From Bugulina stolonifera (Eukaryota > Bryozoa > Gymnolaemata > Cheilostomatida > Bugulidae): a DNA stretch of 64,000 nucleotides. The DNA is taken from assembly GCA_935421135.1 (NCBI GenBank), contig OW285189.1:23996298-24060297 (forward strand). Reading direction: 5' to 3'. The notes under the pieces were generated by a model that did no database searches, was not told the origin of the DNA, and saw nothing but the letters and a program-made list of their open reading frames with translations. This document shows positions 43,926 through 56,060 of this stretch, in pieces (positions within the stretch are counted from its first letter, which is position 1; every line of letters starts with the position of its first letter). A program made the translations under genes and the position numbers.

Positions 43926-44103
43926 ATACACAGTTCAAATGTGACAGATGTGATTATGAGTGTGGGAGAGAAATTGGAAGAGACATGTCAAACAAGCACA
44001 CACTGGTGGGAAATCATTCCAGTGTGACTTCTGTAGCTATAAAAGCTGCTACAAAAGCAACATGAAAAGACATATGCAGTGCAAACATCAAGACAGAGAG
44101 TAG
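43926..44103 (+). pseudogene. C2H2 zinc-finger terminal exon, best-preserved copy
   Basis: After TTGTTGCAG: DTQFKCDRCDYECGRE, a one-base shift, then HTGGKSFQCDFCSYKSCYKS and NMKRHMQCKHQDRE, stop TAG at 44101-44103. The second finger keeps all four ligands (C-x2-C, H-x4-H). AATAAA follows at about 44223. A single frameshift disrupts the first finger; an alternative splice or sequencing error cannot be excluded. Confidence 0.75.
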
Positions 44104-44516
44104 TGCAGGATTAGTGTATAAACAGTACCTGTTAGAAATTATGTTCTGTGTGTTTGTGTGTATTATCATCTATAAATAGTATTAGTGCCCATGATTTATC
44201 TTACCCCAAAATACTTTCTCTAAATAAAGATAAATCACAGCAAAGGTAACAAGTTTGAGAGAAGTAAGGATTCCTGAGACAATTTTAAGTGACTGGGCAT
44301 CATTATAATTATGCAACAAGAATAAAGTGATAATTTCATACTTCTATAGCTAAAGTTTATGCATAAACAGTATTATAAATTATATTTTATGTCGTAATTG
44401 ATGTAATTTTATTTTATATGTGTAGGCCTATATTATCATCTATATGTGGGATAAAGCTCCATGTCTGCCTTCAACAGTCAACACAAGAGCAGCAACATCG
44501 CAGCAAAGCAGGTTAA

Positions 44517-46878
44517 AGTGATCATGCAGCCTAGGGGTGTTTTATATCATTTTAAAGGAAACATCGAGCCCCAGGCAGCTATTTTGAGTGTTTTTTAGGC
44601 CAATCTAGTGATAAAGAAGCATAGAAGCAGAAGCTGAGGACTATTTGGAGGACTATTGCATGTTGTCCTCTCGTGCATTTTGGTGTCAGATAACTCCCAA
44701 TATTTCACAACTGAAATCCACCATTACTTTGCACTTGATGGGTTGTTGACTTTTGACCACAAGGTCAACCACTAATGAGAATAAAATGTGATCAATAACA
44801 AAATAACATTGCCACAAGTATTGAGTGATTCAAGCCAAATCTTCCTGTGACTATGCTGGCTACAGATGATTCGAGTAAATAACAATATTAGCATTTATTT
44901 CAGTGTGGCAGCACATAAATTATCCCTTCACAATAGAAGGGGCATTTGTCAACACCTATGCGGGTAATAAATATGAAACAAATGGCATGCAGCCATCAGG
45001 ATGTTTAGTAGAAACACACATGGGCTAGTGAAAAAACACTATATTTATGCATATCAGGAAGCCAGTCTCTACAAAAGTTGCACTCCATAGACCAAATAGC
45101 AGGTGGAAAAATTGTCCTGATAGTAGAGCATAGCATTTGTTATTTAGATTGCATAGGCCTATAAATAAAAGGGCAGATTTTCATTTGGCATATTATAATG
45201 ACATAAATAGTACTACTGGTAAGTTTGAATACTATTGCAGAAGTGAAAAATTCAGGTGTTACACCACAACATATGATCCTAGGAAACACTTTCTTCCTTC
45301 TGCCTATGTTTTAGGAACGAAGAATATTATTATCCTCTGTAACCAAGATTATACTGATAGTGATCAAGTAGCATGATGATAGCACATGTTCTCTAATACA
45401 GTCATGATAGAAGAAATACAATCTGAGTTCTTTCTTATAACATTCTATGTGGCTACAGGCATAGCATACAGACTAGCTAGCTAACCTATAGTGTACCTGC
45501 AGCGACAGCAGATTTGGTCATCACATGAAATAACAATACTTCTAATGTTTATTCAATGGTGGCCAACTTATAAACAAGCACCAACAAAATGGTTTAGTGG
45601 TCAGTGATGATCTTGTTCTTCTTCCATCCAGTGGGCTCATAATACATGTAATGTACATGTAGTGAGTTATTGGTGATAAAAATTTCTTTTGGGTACATAT
45701 TTGCCCCCAAACCAGAGATTGTGAATGTACCCTGTCAAAAACAACAATTTAGTAATATAGACACTCAATGTTATATGAGCAAAACAACAGAGGGATGCAC
45801 ATGTTCTTGTGAGCTAATATTGGTTGCAATGTACAAAGGTATAATTGCTTATCTATAGCATATATTAATAATATTTTAATACAATTTAAATATTCTGTAA
45901 TTTGCGTTCATGTACATGTATATCATGTATACAACTGCACACTACGTGTTCTATCTGACAGTATCTGTACATAACATGTATAATGTTATTTATGAATCAT
46001 ATTACAAAACTATTACAGTATGTTTATGTACATGTATTATAAAAATCATGTACTACATGTATACACATAAAAATGTATTATACATGTACTACATGAGTGT
46101 ATAGCTTATGTCTGTACCCCATAAGTAAGATGCACATGTATGTACATGTATAAAACATTATGATTTTTATACATCTGTAAAGCTGATAATATATGTAATT
46201 TATTATAAATAACTATAGTAACTATAATAAGTAATGCACATACATGTACATTGCATAACACGCCCATTCAGTTATACACGCATGTGCTAATGGCAGATGT
46301 CTTCACCAGATCCCTTCTTGGGCTGGCAGTAATATGCGTAGTGGCTCATTGATTAGCCAGTGTGGTTGGGAGGAGGCTACCTATAGAGTGCCTAGTGTAG
46401 GACTACTTCAGTAGAAATTCTTATTTTCAATACTGCATGACACATCCTAAGTGAGCGGGAACAGTAGCCTAGCCACTAACTTGCTTTTGTTGCAATATAG
46501 AGAATGGACCAATCCATATACATGTAGGTGGCTGCTAGGCTGTTGAGTGTAGAATAATTAGCAATCCACTCAGTATACCAGCTCTTGTTATCATTGTGGT
46601 CAGGGCAGAGCAGCCTTATGACATTGGTCATATTATTGCATTCTTGTGGTTTGTGTTCTTAGTACAACTTATTTTTAAACAAAAGTAGAGAGATGACAAC
46701 TTTACATGCACAGCCAAAAAGCAATTTTTGTGGAAGATAACTCTGAATTACAGAGCCATTTTACTATTAAATCTAGTGATAAATGGCTCCATTGAAAAGA
46801 TAACTCTTAGAAATCAGTTGATTCGCCTTGAAAAATGGAGCGCAACGATATAAAACACCCCTAGGCTGCATGATCACT
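44517..46878. mobile_element. TTAA-flanked DNA transposon, 2362 bp
   Basis: Perfect inverted ends of 32 bp beginning AGTGATCATGCAGCCTAGGG. TTAA at 44513-44516 and 46879-46882. The empty site is the homologous CAGGTTAAAATAGC at 15592-15605. Interior: a 79-codon frame at 45137-45376 (see separate entry), many TACATGTA palindromes at 45900-46160, otherwise non-coding. Superfamily piggyBac or Kolobok by target duplication; no DDE transposase recognised. Confidence 0.92.
45137..45376 (+). CDS. Small frame inside the TTAA element, unknown
   Basis: 79 codons with protein-like composition (RPINKRADFHLAYYND, GKFEYYCRSEKFRCYTTTYD, GTKNIIILCNQDY). It may be an exon or a cargo fragment; I recognise no family. 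The start Met may not be the true start. Confidence 0.3.
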   Translation: MLFRLHRPINKRADFHLAYYNDINSTTGKFEYYCRSEKFRCYTTTYDPRKHFLPSAYVLGTKNIIILCNQDYTDSDQVA

Positions 46879-47340
46879 TTAAAATAGCAGCACAAGTAAT
46901 CTCTGTTCAGACTTTGGAGCTGGGTTTAGTGGGCAGAGACTGAAGAGTGGTGGTATGTGATATATCCACAATATCAGCCACAGGGGACCCTTTTTATAGC
47001 ATGTTGTGTACTGCACAGTTTCTCTCTGCCTTAGATCTTTGCTGAGACAATGAGTTGAATAATCACGTACCTATACTAATATAAACTGTATATTCAGCAA
47101 TATAATATAAATGCGTGTATGTTGTACAGAATTCCCAATGTTGATCTCTTTGAACTTCCTACGTACTTTTAACTCTACTCTGGACTAGCTTTATCTGAAG
47201 AATTGATGCTAAATTATTTTTGGCACATGCCTGATATACCCAAGCTAACAAAGATGAAAAGGGATTAGATAGGCAGACAGAGCTGAACCTTGTCTGCCTA
47301 TCACACCAATCAAAACCATGTAAATGCAAGACAATAACAA
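46879..47340 (+). repeat. Non-coding part of segmental duplication B
   Basis: Collinear with 15600-15760 and 16506-16720 of copy A. Confidence 0.75.
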
Positions 47341-47757
47341 CATCCCATCTTCCTCAAATCTAGGAATCCCCCATCTTCCTCAAATCTAGGAATCCCCCAT
47401 CTTCCTCAAATCTAGGAGTCCCCCACTCTCCTCAAATCTAGGAATCCCCCACTTTCCTCAAATCAAGGAATCCCCCACCTTCCTCTAATCTAGGAATCCT
47501 TCATCTTCCTCTAATCTAGGAATCCTTCATCTTCCTCTAATCTAGGAATCCTTCCTCTAATCTAGGAATCCTTCATCTTCCTCTAATCTAGGAATCCCCC
47601 ACCTTCCTCAAATCTAGGAATCCCCCACCTTCCTCAAATCTAAGAATCCCCCACCTTCCTCTAATCTAGGAATCCCCCATCCTCCCCAAATCTAGGAATC
47701 CCCCATCCTCCCCAAATCTAGTAATCTGCCACCCTCCTCAAATCTAGAAATCTATTC
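47341..47757 (+). repeat. 26-bp minisatellite (about 16 units), acceptor-like
   Basis: Units CTTCCTCAAATCTAGGAATC plus CCCCAT and variants. Copy A has three. Each unit is a pyrimidine stretch followed by a TAG, formally resembling a 3' splice site. Confidence 0.9.
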
Positions 47758-48135
47758 TTCCAGCTGCCATTATTATTTGTCTGTGATATAAAATAAACAT
47801 TTAGTGTTGTGATGAAATTGCTTTATTGTTCTCCCCAACTCCCTCAGACATGCATCAGCTTCTATATCAAATGTAAGCTACCCAGTAGAGCTACTCGGTA
47901 TACATGTAGCTACTGCTATTACAGCTACTGTATAAGATACTCAGTATAATAACTAGGATGGCCAAGTGGCTCGACAGTAACAAAAACAAAACTGCTATTA
48001 CAGCTACTGTATAAGCTAGCTACTAGCTTTAAACTATACAGTATATATACCTCCCCATCTTCCTCCAATCAAGGAATCGTTATTCTACCATTTATTCTAC
48101 CATTACTCTTATTAAATTTTGTCTGTGACACCAAG

Positions 48136-49884
48136 ATGAATGAGTGCCAGGTCCAAGTACCATGCCGCGTGAGGCCTCTTAAAGGTGGACTGTACTGAAA
48201 TTTTGGGGTTATAAACTGAATGCACCATTAGAAAGCCTAGTAGCAGCTGAACCAGTTAGCACAATACCAGCTGGGCTCTATGATGTCATCATGGTACCCA
48301 GCTCTGCTAAAACTAGTGAAATACATCATTGCAGGGAGTGAATGCCAGACCAGGCATTGTGTTATTATAAACAGAAAATTTTAATTGAGATTTTATCCTT
48401 GTTGCACTAGGCATATCACAAAACGAAAAAATGGGTATGTAGAACAAATGCTAGTTAATATTCCTAGACAATAAAAAGTACAATTTGTTGCAAAAAATTA
48501 TCAAATGACTTTTGAGTTTGCAATTTGATTGGTCAATAGGCTACTTGTTTATCTCATGGATAACATGCCTACTTATTAGACTGGTGTGTTGAACATGTAG
48601 AACGTAGTACTAATAATTGCTAGCATCTGTTTTATTGAAGGAACACTGTATTTCTTATAAAACAGTTGTGAGAACGCAATATTGCTTCTATATAGTGTGT
48701 CAGAGTTGAGATAATCAAAGAAGAAGTTTTGAGAATTGACATGAAACTAGGTGGAGATAACTCTTAATGCTGACATCACTATGGTTATTTTAGAAATTTT
48801 GGGGTTACTTTTTTGCAGTTTAGCATCTATTAGCTACTACTAAAACAGTTTAGATGTTTGTATAGGCATCAAGTAATACTAACATAGTTAATTTGGTGAC
48901 AAACATTCTGAAATTTTCAGTACAGTCCACCTTTAACAAAAAAGAGGATGGTGCTAACAGCAAATCTGTTAGAAAGATCAAGGGTGATTCCCTCTCAGTC
49001 ATTGTAAGTTTAGTACATAGAAATGGTCTGCATGTTTATCTGTGTTTACACTGTTTAGTGAATATAATTATGTAATACCATGAATATAATGCAATAATGT
49101 TGCAAGTATGTTGCTGATGTAGTTGTGAATTTTCTGGATAATGATTATATTTTACTTTATGGCTTATACTCCTACTTTGTGACTTCTAGGGTAAAGCCTA
49201 CAGGTTCACCAAGGTGCACCCACCGTACACTACACAGGAGGACGTGTATTATAGTTCAGGTGTTAACCCTATAGTGGAAGGTAAGACGCAACCACCTAGA
49301 CATTGTGTTCTTCTATAATCGTTCCCACTCAATGTGGGGTAACTGCTGACAGCACCAATGTTTTCCACTTTACTCCCTCCTGTGCATCTTCACTGCGGCG
49401 CCCACTGCTTTTATATCCTCCTGTATAATTATCACTCGGTGTTTGCTTTGGCTTTCCTGTTTTTCCTTTACTTAGCACACTCATGCTCCTGTTCTTCTTG
49501 TCGCATGTTCCACTTTCCTCCTTTCTACATGTTAGAACTTACAGTAATTACAGACTGGGAACCTTGCAATCATTGTTCAGTCCATTGTAAAGAATGGAGA
49601 ACTAACTACATTTTGTGTATTATGTTATTATATTATATAATATTATATTATGTATTTTATAATATTTTATTATGTATTATATTTTATTATTCACAGGAAG
49701 TTACAATGTGTAGTATTATATTACATTTCCTAATCAAACGTGCTATATACACATTGGACTTTCTATCTGTAATGGGATGATTACTCATCTGCTCCCTTTT
49801 GCTTTCAGATATTCTTAGTGGATTTAATGGCACCATTATAGCCTATTGGCAAATGTCTAGTGGCAAGACTCGCACTAAATGAAG
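48136..49884 (+). pseudogene. Kinesin-1-like motor exons 1-3, copy B
   Basis: Exon 1 starts at ATG 48136 (MNECQVQVPCRVRPL), is interrupted at 48179 by a TTAA element, and resumes at 48937 to 49003 (KEDGANSKSVRKIKGDSLSV). Exon 2 (49190-49280): GKAYRFTKVHPPYTTQEDVY then YSSGVNPIVE, fully open. Exon 3 (49809-49884): DILSGFNGTIIAYWQMSSGK then TRTK and a TGA just before GTGAGT. It keeps IAYWQMSSGKT, closer to the kinesin P-loop strand than copy A. Pseudogene because of the insertion and stop. Confidence 0.85.
48183..48932. mobile_element. TTAA-flanked element in kinesin exon 1, 750 bp
   Basis: Inverted ends of about 18 bp, AGGTGGACTGTACTGAAA. TTAA at 48179-48182 and 48933-48936. Uninterrupted exon copies at 18960 and 22859 show the target. 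No coding sequence. Confidence 0.9.
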
Positions 49885-50099
49885 GTGAGTGGAGACAAAT
49901 TCCTATTAAATCCATGGCCAATGTTATATCATTGTAAGCAATTTATTATGCGTGTCATAACACTGGCCTATTATAATTTTACGCGTGCAGTGGGTGAGGT
50001 GATTGCCAGTTGCTAGCACTGACGTGACCTATGTTCTGAATATTAGATAGCCTACAGTCAATATAAAAGTCTTCATGATTAAATTAATGTTACAGTAGA

Positions 50100-50870
50100 T
50101 ATTGCACTATCATATACATGTGGGGTATTTGGTTCCATCCCTGTATATAGTTTTCATCATGGAATGAAATATCAAGGGTTGTACTTGCTATTTCTAACCA
50201 CATCATCGACCTTTAACATTTGTTTGGATAACTTTGGTGTAGGAGCATTGAGTGAAAGCCATACATCTTCATTTTCACTGTTTACATCTCTCGGTGTCAT
50301 TTTGATAGAAGAATGCTGTATGTATTTACAATGTCATCTATCACATCAATCCATTTTGTTGAGGGTGCTTTTGCGAACCATCTGAGTAGTTTGTTTTGGC
50401 GAGTTCTGTAGAATCGCTCTATACAAGCAGTTTTGATTTCATCATTTGCGGTAGAGAAAATAATGAATGCCGTTCTTTTCTAGTAGATTTTTCACATGAA
50501 CATTATAACACCCATTGCCTTTGTCAAATTGAATACAACGAAGTGGTTTCCGAGGAACTATTTCACATACATTTTTTCAACTTTAATACTCTAGCCCAAG
50601 CATGTTTTGGGAACATATCTATAACGCATAAGATGAATAAGTGGTTCTTATTCTCTTTTTTAAATTTCTGCATGTCAAACTTTCTAAATTCTAAAGTTTT
50701 GCAATTTCATTACTTTTATTTTTGCGTTTCATACGACAAAGAAACCCAACGCTTTAGTAGCCTTTTTCAGCTTTTAAACTTGATTTACGAGGATTCTGTT
50801 CATAATTCCTTATGTACTTGCTTTGTTGCCTGTATCTCCCCATCCCCCCTCCCCCCCCCCAATATTTTCA
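50100..50870 (-). pseudogene. Polinton-like integrase remnant, copy B
   Basis: Duplicate of 20430-21250 with the same minus-strand motifs (LDKGNGCYNVHVKNLLEKN, IERFYRTRQNKLLRWFAKA) and stops. A deletion of about 105 bp relative to copy A is seen near 50670. Confidence 0.6.
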
Positions 50871-50962
50871 TAGACCATTTCTATGTACTAAACTTACAAT
50901 GACTGAGATGGTATCACCATCTATCTTACTAACAGATTTGCTGTTAGCCTCTTTTTTGTTAA

Positions 50963-53900
50963 AGGGCAACTAACGCCTAGCCATGCTGCATATCATTGAA
51001 AAGAGAAAAACCTGCTTTTTCTAATGAAATTGTGGAGTTGTGTCCACAATAAAATGACTGAGAGGTGTGTCTGTTAGAAAATGATAGACTTTATGGTTGT
51101 CATTTTCATACACTTTGAAGTTATCAGCTCTCAGTTTCTGCCTGCCACCTCCAGAAAGATTGCAATAACAGGACATAACTATTTTGACAGACACTGCATG
51201 AAGTAGGTCAAGTTGTGGTTAGTTTCACAAGTCATGCTCCAACAGCAACTGCATTCCATTATATCAGCACTAAGGTGGTATGGTTGCTGCCAGCCACTGA
51301 CTAATTGCAATAGCAGACCACAAATTATAGAGATAGTATATTATATTTTACAAGCATGAAGCTGTACAATGTTCAACCTTGCAAGATGATTGACCATGAA
51401 CTATCATGATAGCTATACAGTACACACTACGCAAATGTGTTTTGTGTTAGTATTCAGCGAAATCGGATAATTCCGTCAAACTTTGCAGTAAACTGCAACT
51501 TCATACAGACTGCAAACAATATTATGGTGCTGGAATATATAGCAAAGGTTTTCAGCTGAGAAATTTCAGGTGTTATGCACTATGCAGTGTACAATGTTCA
51601 TAAGAAGAAAGATTAGCTGTTCAAGGTAGGTCATGTTCATTACTAAATCCTAATATTACATGTACTGTATTCCACTATTTTTATTTACATGTATGCTTAT
51701 TACAATTATATGGTGCTATATTACTGTTCTTTTATACAGATATACAGCTCTGTCTCACATAGCTCTAATTTGCACGCACACATGTTTTATGCAAACAGGC
51801 AGATTGATAATATGAATACTACTAATATGGTTGCAAATGTATCACAACATTATTATACATGTAATTATTGTATACATTTTAGGCTTCATCACCACAAGGG
51901 CCATAACCTCAACTATTGAAATACCACCTGAGAGCTCCCAACTCCATGCCAATTATCCTGGGATCTTATCTACATTCACAGCTAGCACCAGTACTAATCT
52001 TGGTAATAACAGCAGCTCAGGACAGAAAACTTGAAGCCTGCCAGTATGTAATTTACTCTTTAAAAACCCTCATAATATCCTGCCATGTGTTGTAAGGATG
52101 TAAAGTACAAATTTCACAAATTACAAGTTGTTATCTAGAAAATTCACTTGGAAGCACCCAGCTCCAAGCCTAAAAACTGAATGCCTCCAAGTCTAAACAA
52201 TATCCCTACATGTAAATTCTCAACAACCTATTATACATGTACATGAAAGTGAAGCTACAACAATATGAAATGCACTGCTTTCTCCCAATTCATTATGTTG
52301 TGTGAAATCTACAGGAGAGCCACAGCATACATTCACATAACTCTATGCAGCACTTCTCGCATTATTCTATATCCCATTTATTATTCTCCATTACACATAG
52401 AGAACTTTAGGACTAAACAATGCTACATCCTGTTATAATATCTGTTATCAACTCACCATGAATTCTTTTCTATATTATGCTATAACTGTCAACAGAAATA
52501 GTGGTTTAGCATACTGCTGATACAAGCGGAACAAACCACAAAAATAACTATAAAATATTTTTCAAATTTTGGAAAATCTATGTTTTGTAAATAGCACTAG
52601 AAGTTGAGAAAAATTCATTGTAGGCTTAGAGTAGACCTAGCAAAGATAGCATAATTATTATATCTGATCCCATCACTGCAATTTGGAAGTAGTTTCTCCC
52701 ACAAAATACATTGGAATTTCAGCTGCTCTCAGAGCAGAAGTCAGAATCATGTTGCCTACAGCCACGTATACCCACAAGAAGCATTCTATTTTTTAGCTCA
52801 GACAATTACTGTGCCCAGAGATAATTCTCTTTCATTACAGCACAATGTGTAAGGCCTGCCCTCTAACTAACAAGCACCTATACTTGTGCCTGGGCTATTT
52901 ACAGTACAAGTAATTTATTAGCAGGCCAAATTCTTCCAAACACTAATCATATTGTTGTATTGCACAAAATTTACCAGTGATTAAATTTATAAGGTTCAGT
53001 AGAACGGACAGATGCAGGTAGATACACTTTTCATTATTGCTCCCATTTTATAATTTGTGTAAACTTGGGTAAATTGTAGTGATCTCTTGTCAGTTGAAAT
53101 GAAAGCCACATTTGAGCCTAGCTTAGAGCTATTAGCTGACAGACACAAAAACTTTCAACACCATGATGTTATTGTTTTGAAGTAATACTGGAAAATCAAT
53201 TAACTAATATAATTGCTAAACACTTCTGGAACAATGTGTAGACCAAGTCAAAATGGCATTTGCTAAATTCATTAGCATCACCACTACCTAAGAGCACATC
53301 ACTGATTGTACGCTAGTTGTAGTGGTCCATTCTACATTATAGCCTCCCTTTGCTCACTAATAAATAACTTATAATAATCTGTAGATTATGTGGAGAAATC
53401 AATAGAGAATGTTACCTCCTACCTCTGTATCAGACACCTGATGTCAACACAAAGAACTCTACCTGGCGATAGGGATTGTTCTGACAGAGAAGATCGGAGG
53501 GAAGGAAGGAGCATAATAAGAGATACAGATGAAAGATTGTTTTTAATTACTACATGGTTATCAATAAAACTTAGTATAATAAAAGACAAAACAATGGTCT
53601 TGGTAATGTTCTAAAATGGTAGGCCTATTTGGAAGTAAAAATATGGTTGGTTATACAACATGTACATGTAGTTGAATGCAAGCCAATGTAGTTATTCAAC
53701 CAGGATTCATTATGGTAGTACATATTGTAGAAGCAGTCAAATTCTATTTGACTTGGTACAGTACCTTACATGTATTTTATGAATCACTCAACCTACATGG
53801 ACCCTTGGATTTTTGACTAGTGGTTATGCAGCTACACCAACGTTCCTAAAGTCACAGCGTATAATTATTAGCATGCCGGAATTTGTAGCTCATATTGTAG

Positions 53901-54525
53901 GAATGGTAAATCTACATGCCCCAAAATACTAACTTGTGTGCTAAAAATTGATTAAAACCTTGGAAATTACATAGATACATTTGAATATGTTGGGAGAGGG
54001 CTAAATTGTACATTTCACATAAGTAAAATTGATATGGTCACCCTACTAATGTCATCAGATCGCCAATGTGCGGTTGACAATCATTACTGTTATAATATTA
54101 TTATCATTGTGAATTTATAGAACTAGGCAGTAGCCTAATGGCCTAATAGCTATGGCAGGCTGTACTACTTAGATATTTGAATATTTACTTGAGTATAATA
54201 ATATTCTGCTGTTATAATGGCATGACCTTTCAACTCTTTGTGGTTTTGCACAAGTGCCAACTGAATAACCATATACTATAATTACTGTGGCTACGTCATT
54301 GCACCTGTTGTAGCTGCGGGATATTTCAGAGTATAGTAGGTTATCCTCTCTCTTACAACCAAGAGGGGATAACCTACTATAGCCTGAAATATTCTGGTTT
54401 GTGCAAATTTCAAAGCCATTTGGATAAAACAACTCCAAATTAAGCTAAAATACTGCAAAAATACTTAAATAAGCGTTTTCTGACCTTTCTAATGATATGC
54501 AGCATGGCTAGGCGATAGTTGCACT
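50963..54525. mobile_element. TTAA-flanked DNA transposon, 3563 bp
   Basis: Inverted ends of about 35 bp: AGGGCAACTAACGCCTAGCC at the left, and AGTGCAACTATCGCCTAGCC as read from the right end. TTAA at 50959-50962 and 54526-54529. Interior: short exon-like frames (51890-52034, Ser/Thr-rich, ending NNSSSGQKT; 53385-53614), a hairpin at 54321-54392, otherwise AT-rich. No transposase recognised. Confidence 0.9.
54321..54392. repeat. Hairpin inside the TTAA element
   Basis: ATATTTCAGAGTATAGTAGG pairs with CCTACTATAGCCTGAAATAT; loop of about 10 bases. Near the right end of the transposon. Confidence 0.85.
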
Positions 54526-54572
54526 TTAAGAAGCCTCACTCTGCATAGAACCTGAACTCTGCACTCACTCAT

Positions 54573-55500
54573 CTTGGTGGTAACACATTCATCATCATCC
54601 TCATCAATTATCAGTCTGCTAAGAAAAAAAATATCATATCAAGAGCAAATGAGTCAGTCCTGAACTAGAATATATCACAAGTTTTCATTCATTTGATTCA
54701 ATATAATTTTATTCTTGCCATCTGATTCACATTCTTTTGAATTTTTCTCAAGCCTGTTTTTCACAAACTTATTGTTCCATTCCTCAAAAATGTTTCTATT
54801 CTTCTCGTTATCCTCTTTTACCTCTTTGTTAGTACGTGCCGTTTTTGTCTCCATATATATGTAATGTTAAACTATTAAGTTTTTATGCCGGGTCAAATTA
54901 CCTTTGTGCCCGGATTTGTATGTGCAAAATTCGCACAGAAATGGTCTCTTACCATAATTAACAACTTTTTTATGTTTTTGCAGACACATCATCTTCGTAG
55001 TTTACTTTTAGCTCTGTTTGACTACAAAATTTGGCAGAAAAGAATTAAATGCAATCTTTTATAATTTTAATAATAGCCAAATCAATTGACTTCCCCCAAT
55101 AAAACCTCTTTCTTACAAACACGTCATAACTACTATCTCCAACAGAAGTCACATTGGAATGGTGTCTCACCAGTCACCAATGTGCACTATTTTTTTGTGC
55201 TTCAGCAAAGCTCCACCATCTATAGATTCGTAGTTGCATTGGTCACACTGTAGCTTTGGTGCACTACTACCAAGCGCTTCTCAATCTCCTCTTTTGCCTC
55301 TTTGTTAATACGTGCCCTTTTTGCCGACACATCTTCGTAGTTTTCTTTTAGCTGTTTTCTTACAAAATTTGACAGAAAGGGATTAAGTGTCTATATTAAA
55401 ATGTGAAACTTTTTGTTTCTTCGCATGATGGCGGCTGTTGGTTACATAATGGCACTCCTCACATGAGAACTGCTTTGGTGCGTCTACGGTAATATAGATT
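54573..55500 (-). pseudogene. C2H2 zinc-finger remnants and kinesin-flank repeat
   Basis: 54880-54962, 55140-55270 and 55440-55490 are minus-strand copies of the fingers at 22298-22705 and 36935-37010 (KPFLCEFCTYKSGHKG, APKLQCDQCNYESIDGG, DAPKQFSCEECHYVTN). 54573-54830 matches 22969-23230. All are decayed. Confidence 0.65.
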
Positions 55501-55511
55501 GTATATTGTAG

Positions 55512-55730
55512 AACAGGGCTAGCTAAACATTTTTTGAGGTGGGCCACATATGGAATTCGTATACTTCAGATTGGCCATTTTAATCTTGTTTCGATCGAGC
55601 ATAGTTAGACATGAAATCAAATTGTTGACATTATTGTTATGTACATGTTTTTTCAGCAGAAAAGTTAGCATTAAACTATATTTTGGCTTGCCGGTATTTA
55701 AAAAAGTGACAGGCCATACCTCTATATATC
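55512..55730. mobile_element. hAT-like repeat fragment
   Basis: Begins CAGGGCTAGCTAAACATTTT; inverted relative to 36712-36912. Confidence 0.6.
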
Positions 55731-56060
55731 TAATTAAACAGCTACTTAACATAATTATAGTATAAATGTACATTCTCTGTGGAGTGTGTGCCTGTATGCC
55801 TCAATGTGACAGATGGAACTCCAATTTATTAGCCATTGCAGCTTCATAGGTTCCACCTAAACTTCTTAAATTCTAAAGTTTTGCTATTTCATTACTTTTA
55901 TTTTTGCATTTCATCCGACAAAAACCCGATGCTTCAGTAGCCTTTTTCAGCTTTTAAGCTTGATTTACGGGGATTCTGTTCGTAATACCTTTTGTACTTG
56001 CTTTTTTGCCTGTATCTCCCCCTCCCCCAAGTTTTTCATAGACCGTTTCTACGTACTAAG
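55731..56060 (-). pseudogene. Short integrase-remnant flank beside kinesin exon 1
   Basis: 55855-56030 matches 21080-21250 and 50690-50870, the N-terminal side of the Polinton-like remnant, with the same junction to kinesin exon 1. It shows that the junction was duplicated as a unit. Confidence 0.6.

Larger units (their letters stand above)
41690..50960 (+). repeat. Segmental duplication, copy B (partner 13857-21350)
   Basis: Collinear with copy A as listed there. Enlarged by the TTAA elements 44517-46878 and 48183-48932, by a longer 26-bp array (47341-47757), and by a segment copied from the spectraplakin 3' flank (42306-42637). Confidence 0.85.
50898..54572 (-). pseudogene. Kinesin exon 1, minus-strand copy D, split by a TTAA element
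   Basis: The 5' part is 54530-54572 (start complement 54570-54572) and the 3' part 50898-50958, ending at the GTAAGTTT donor complement. The insertion 50963-54525 separates them. It is the same exon as 22859-22968 and 56066-56175. Confidence 0.85.
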
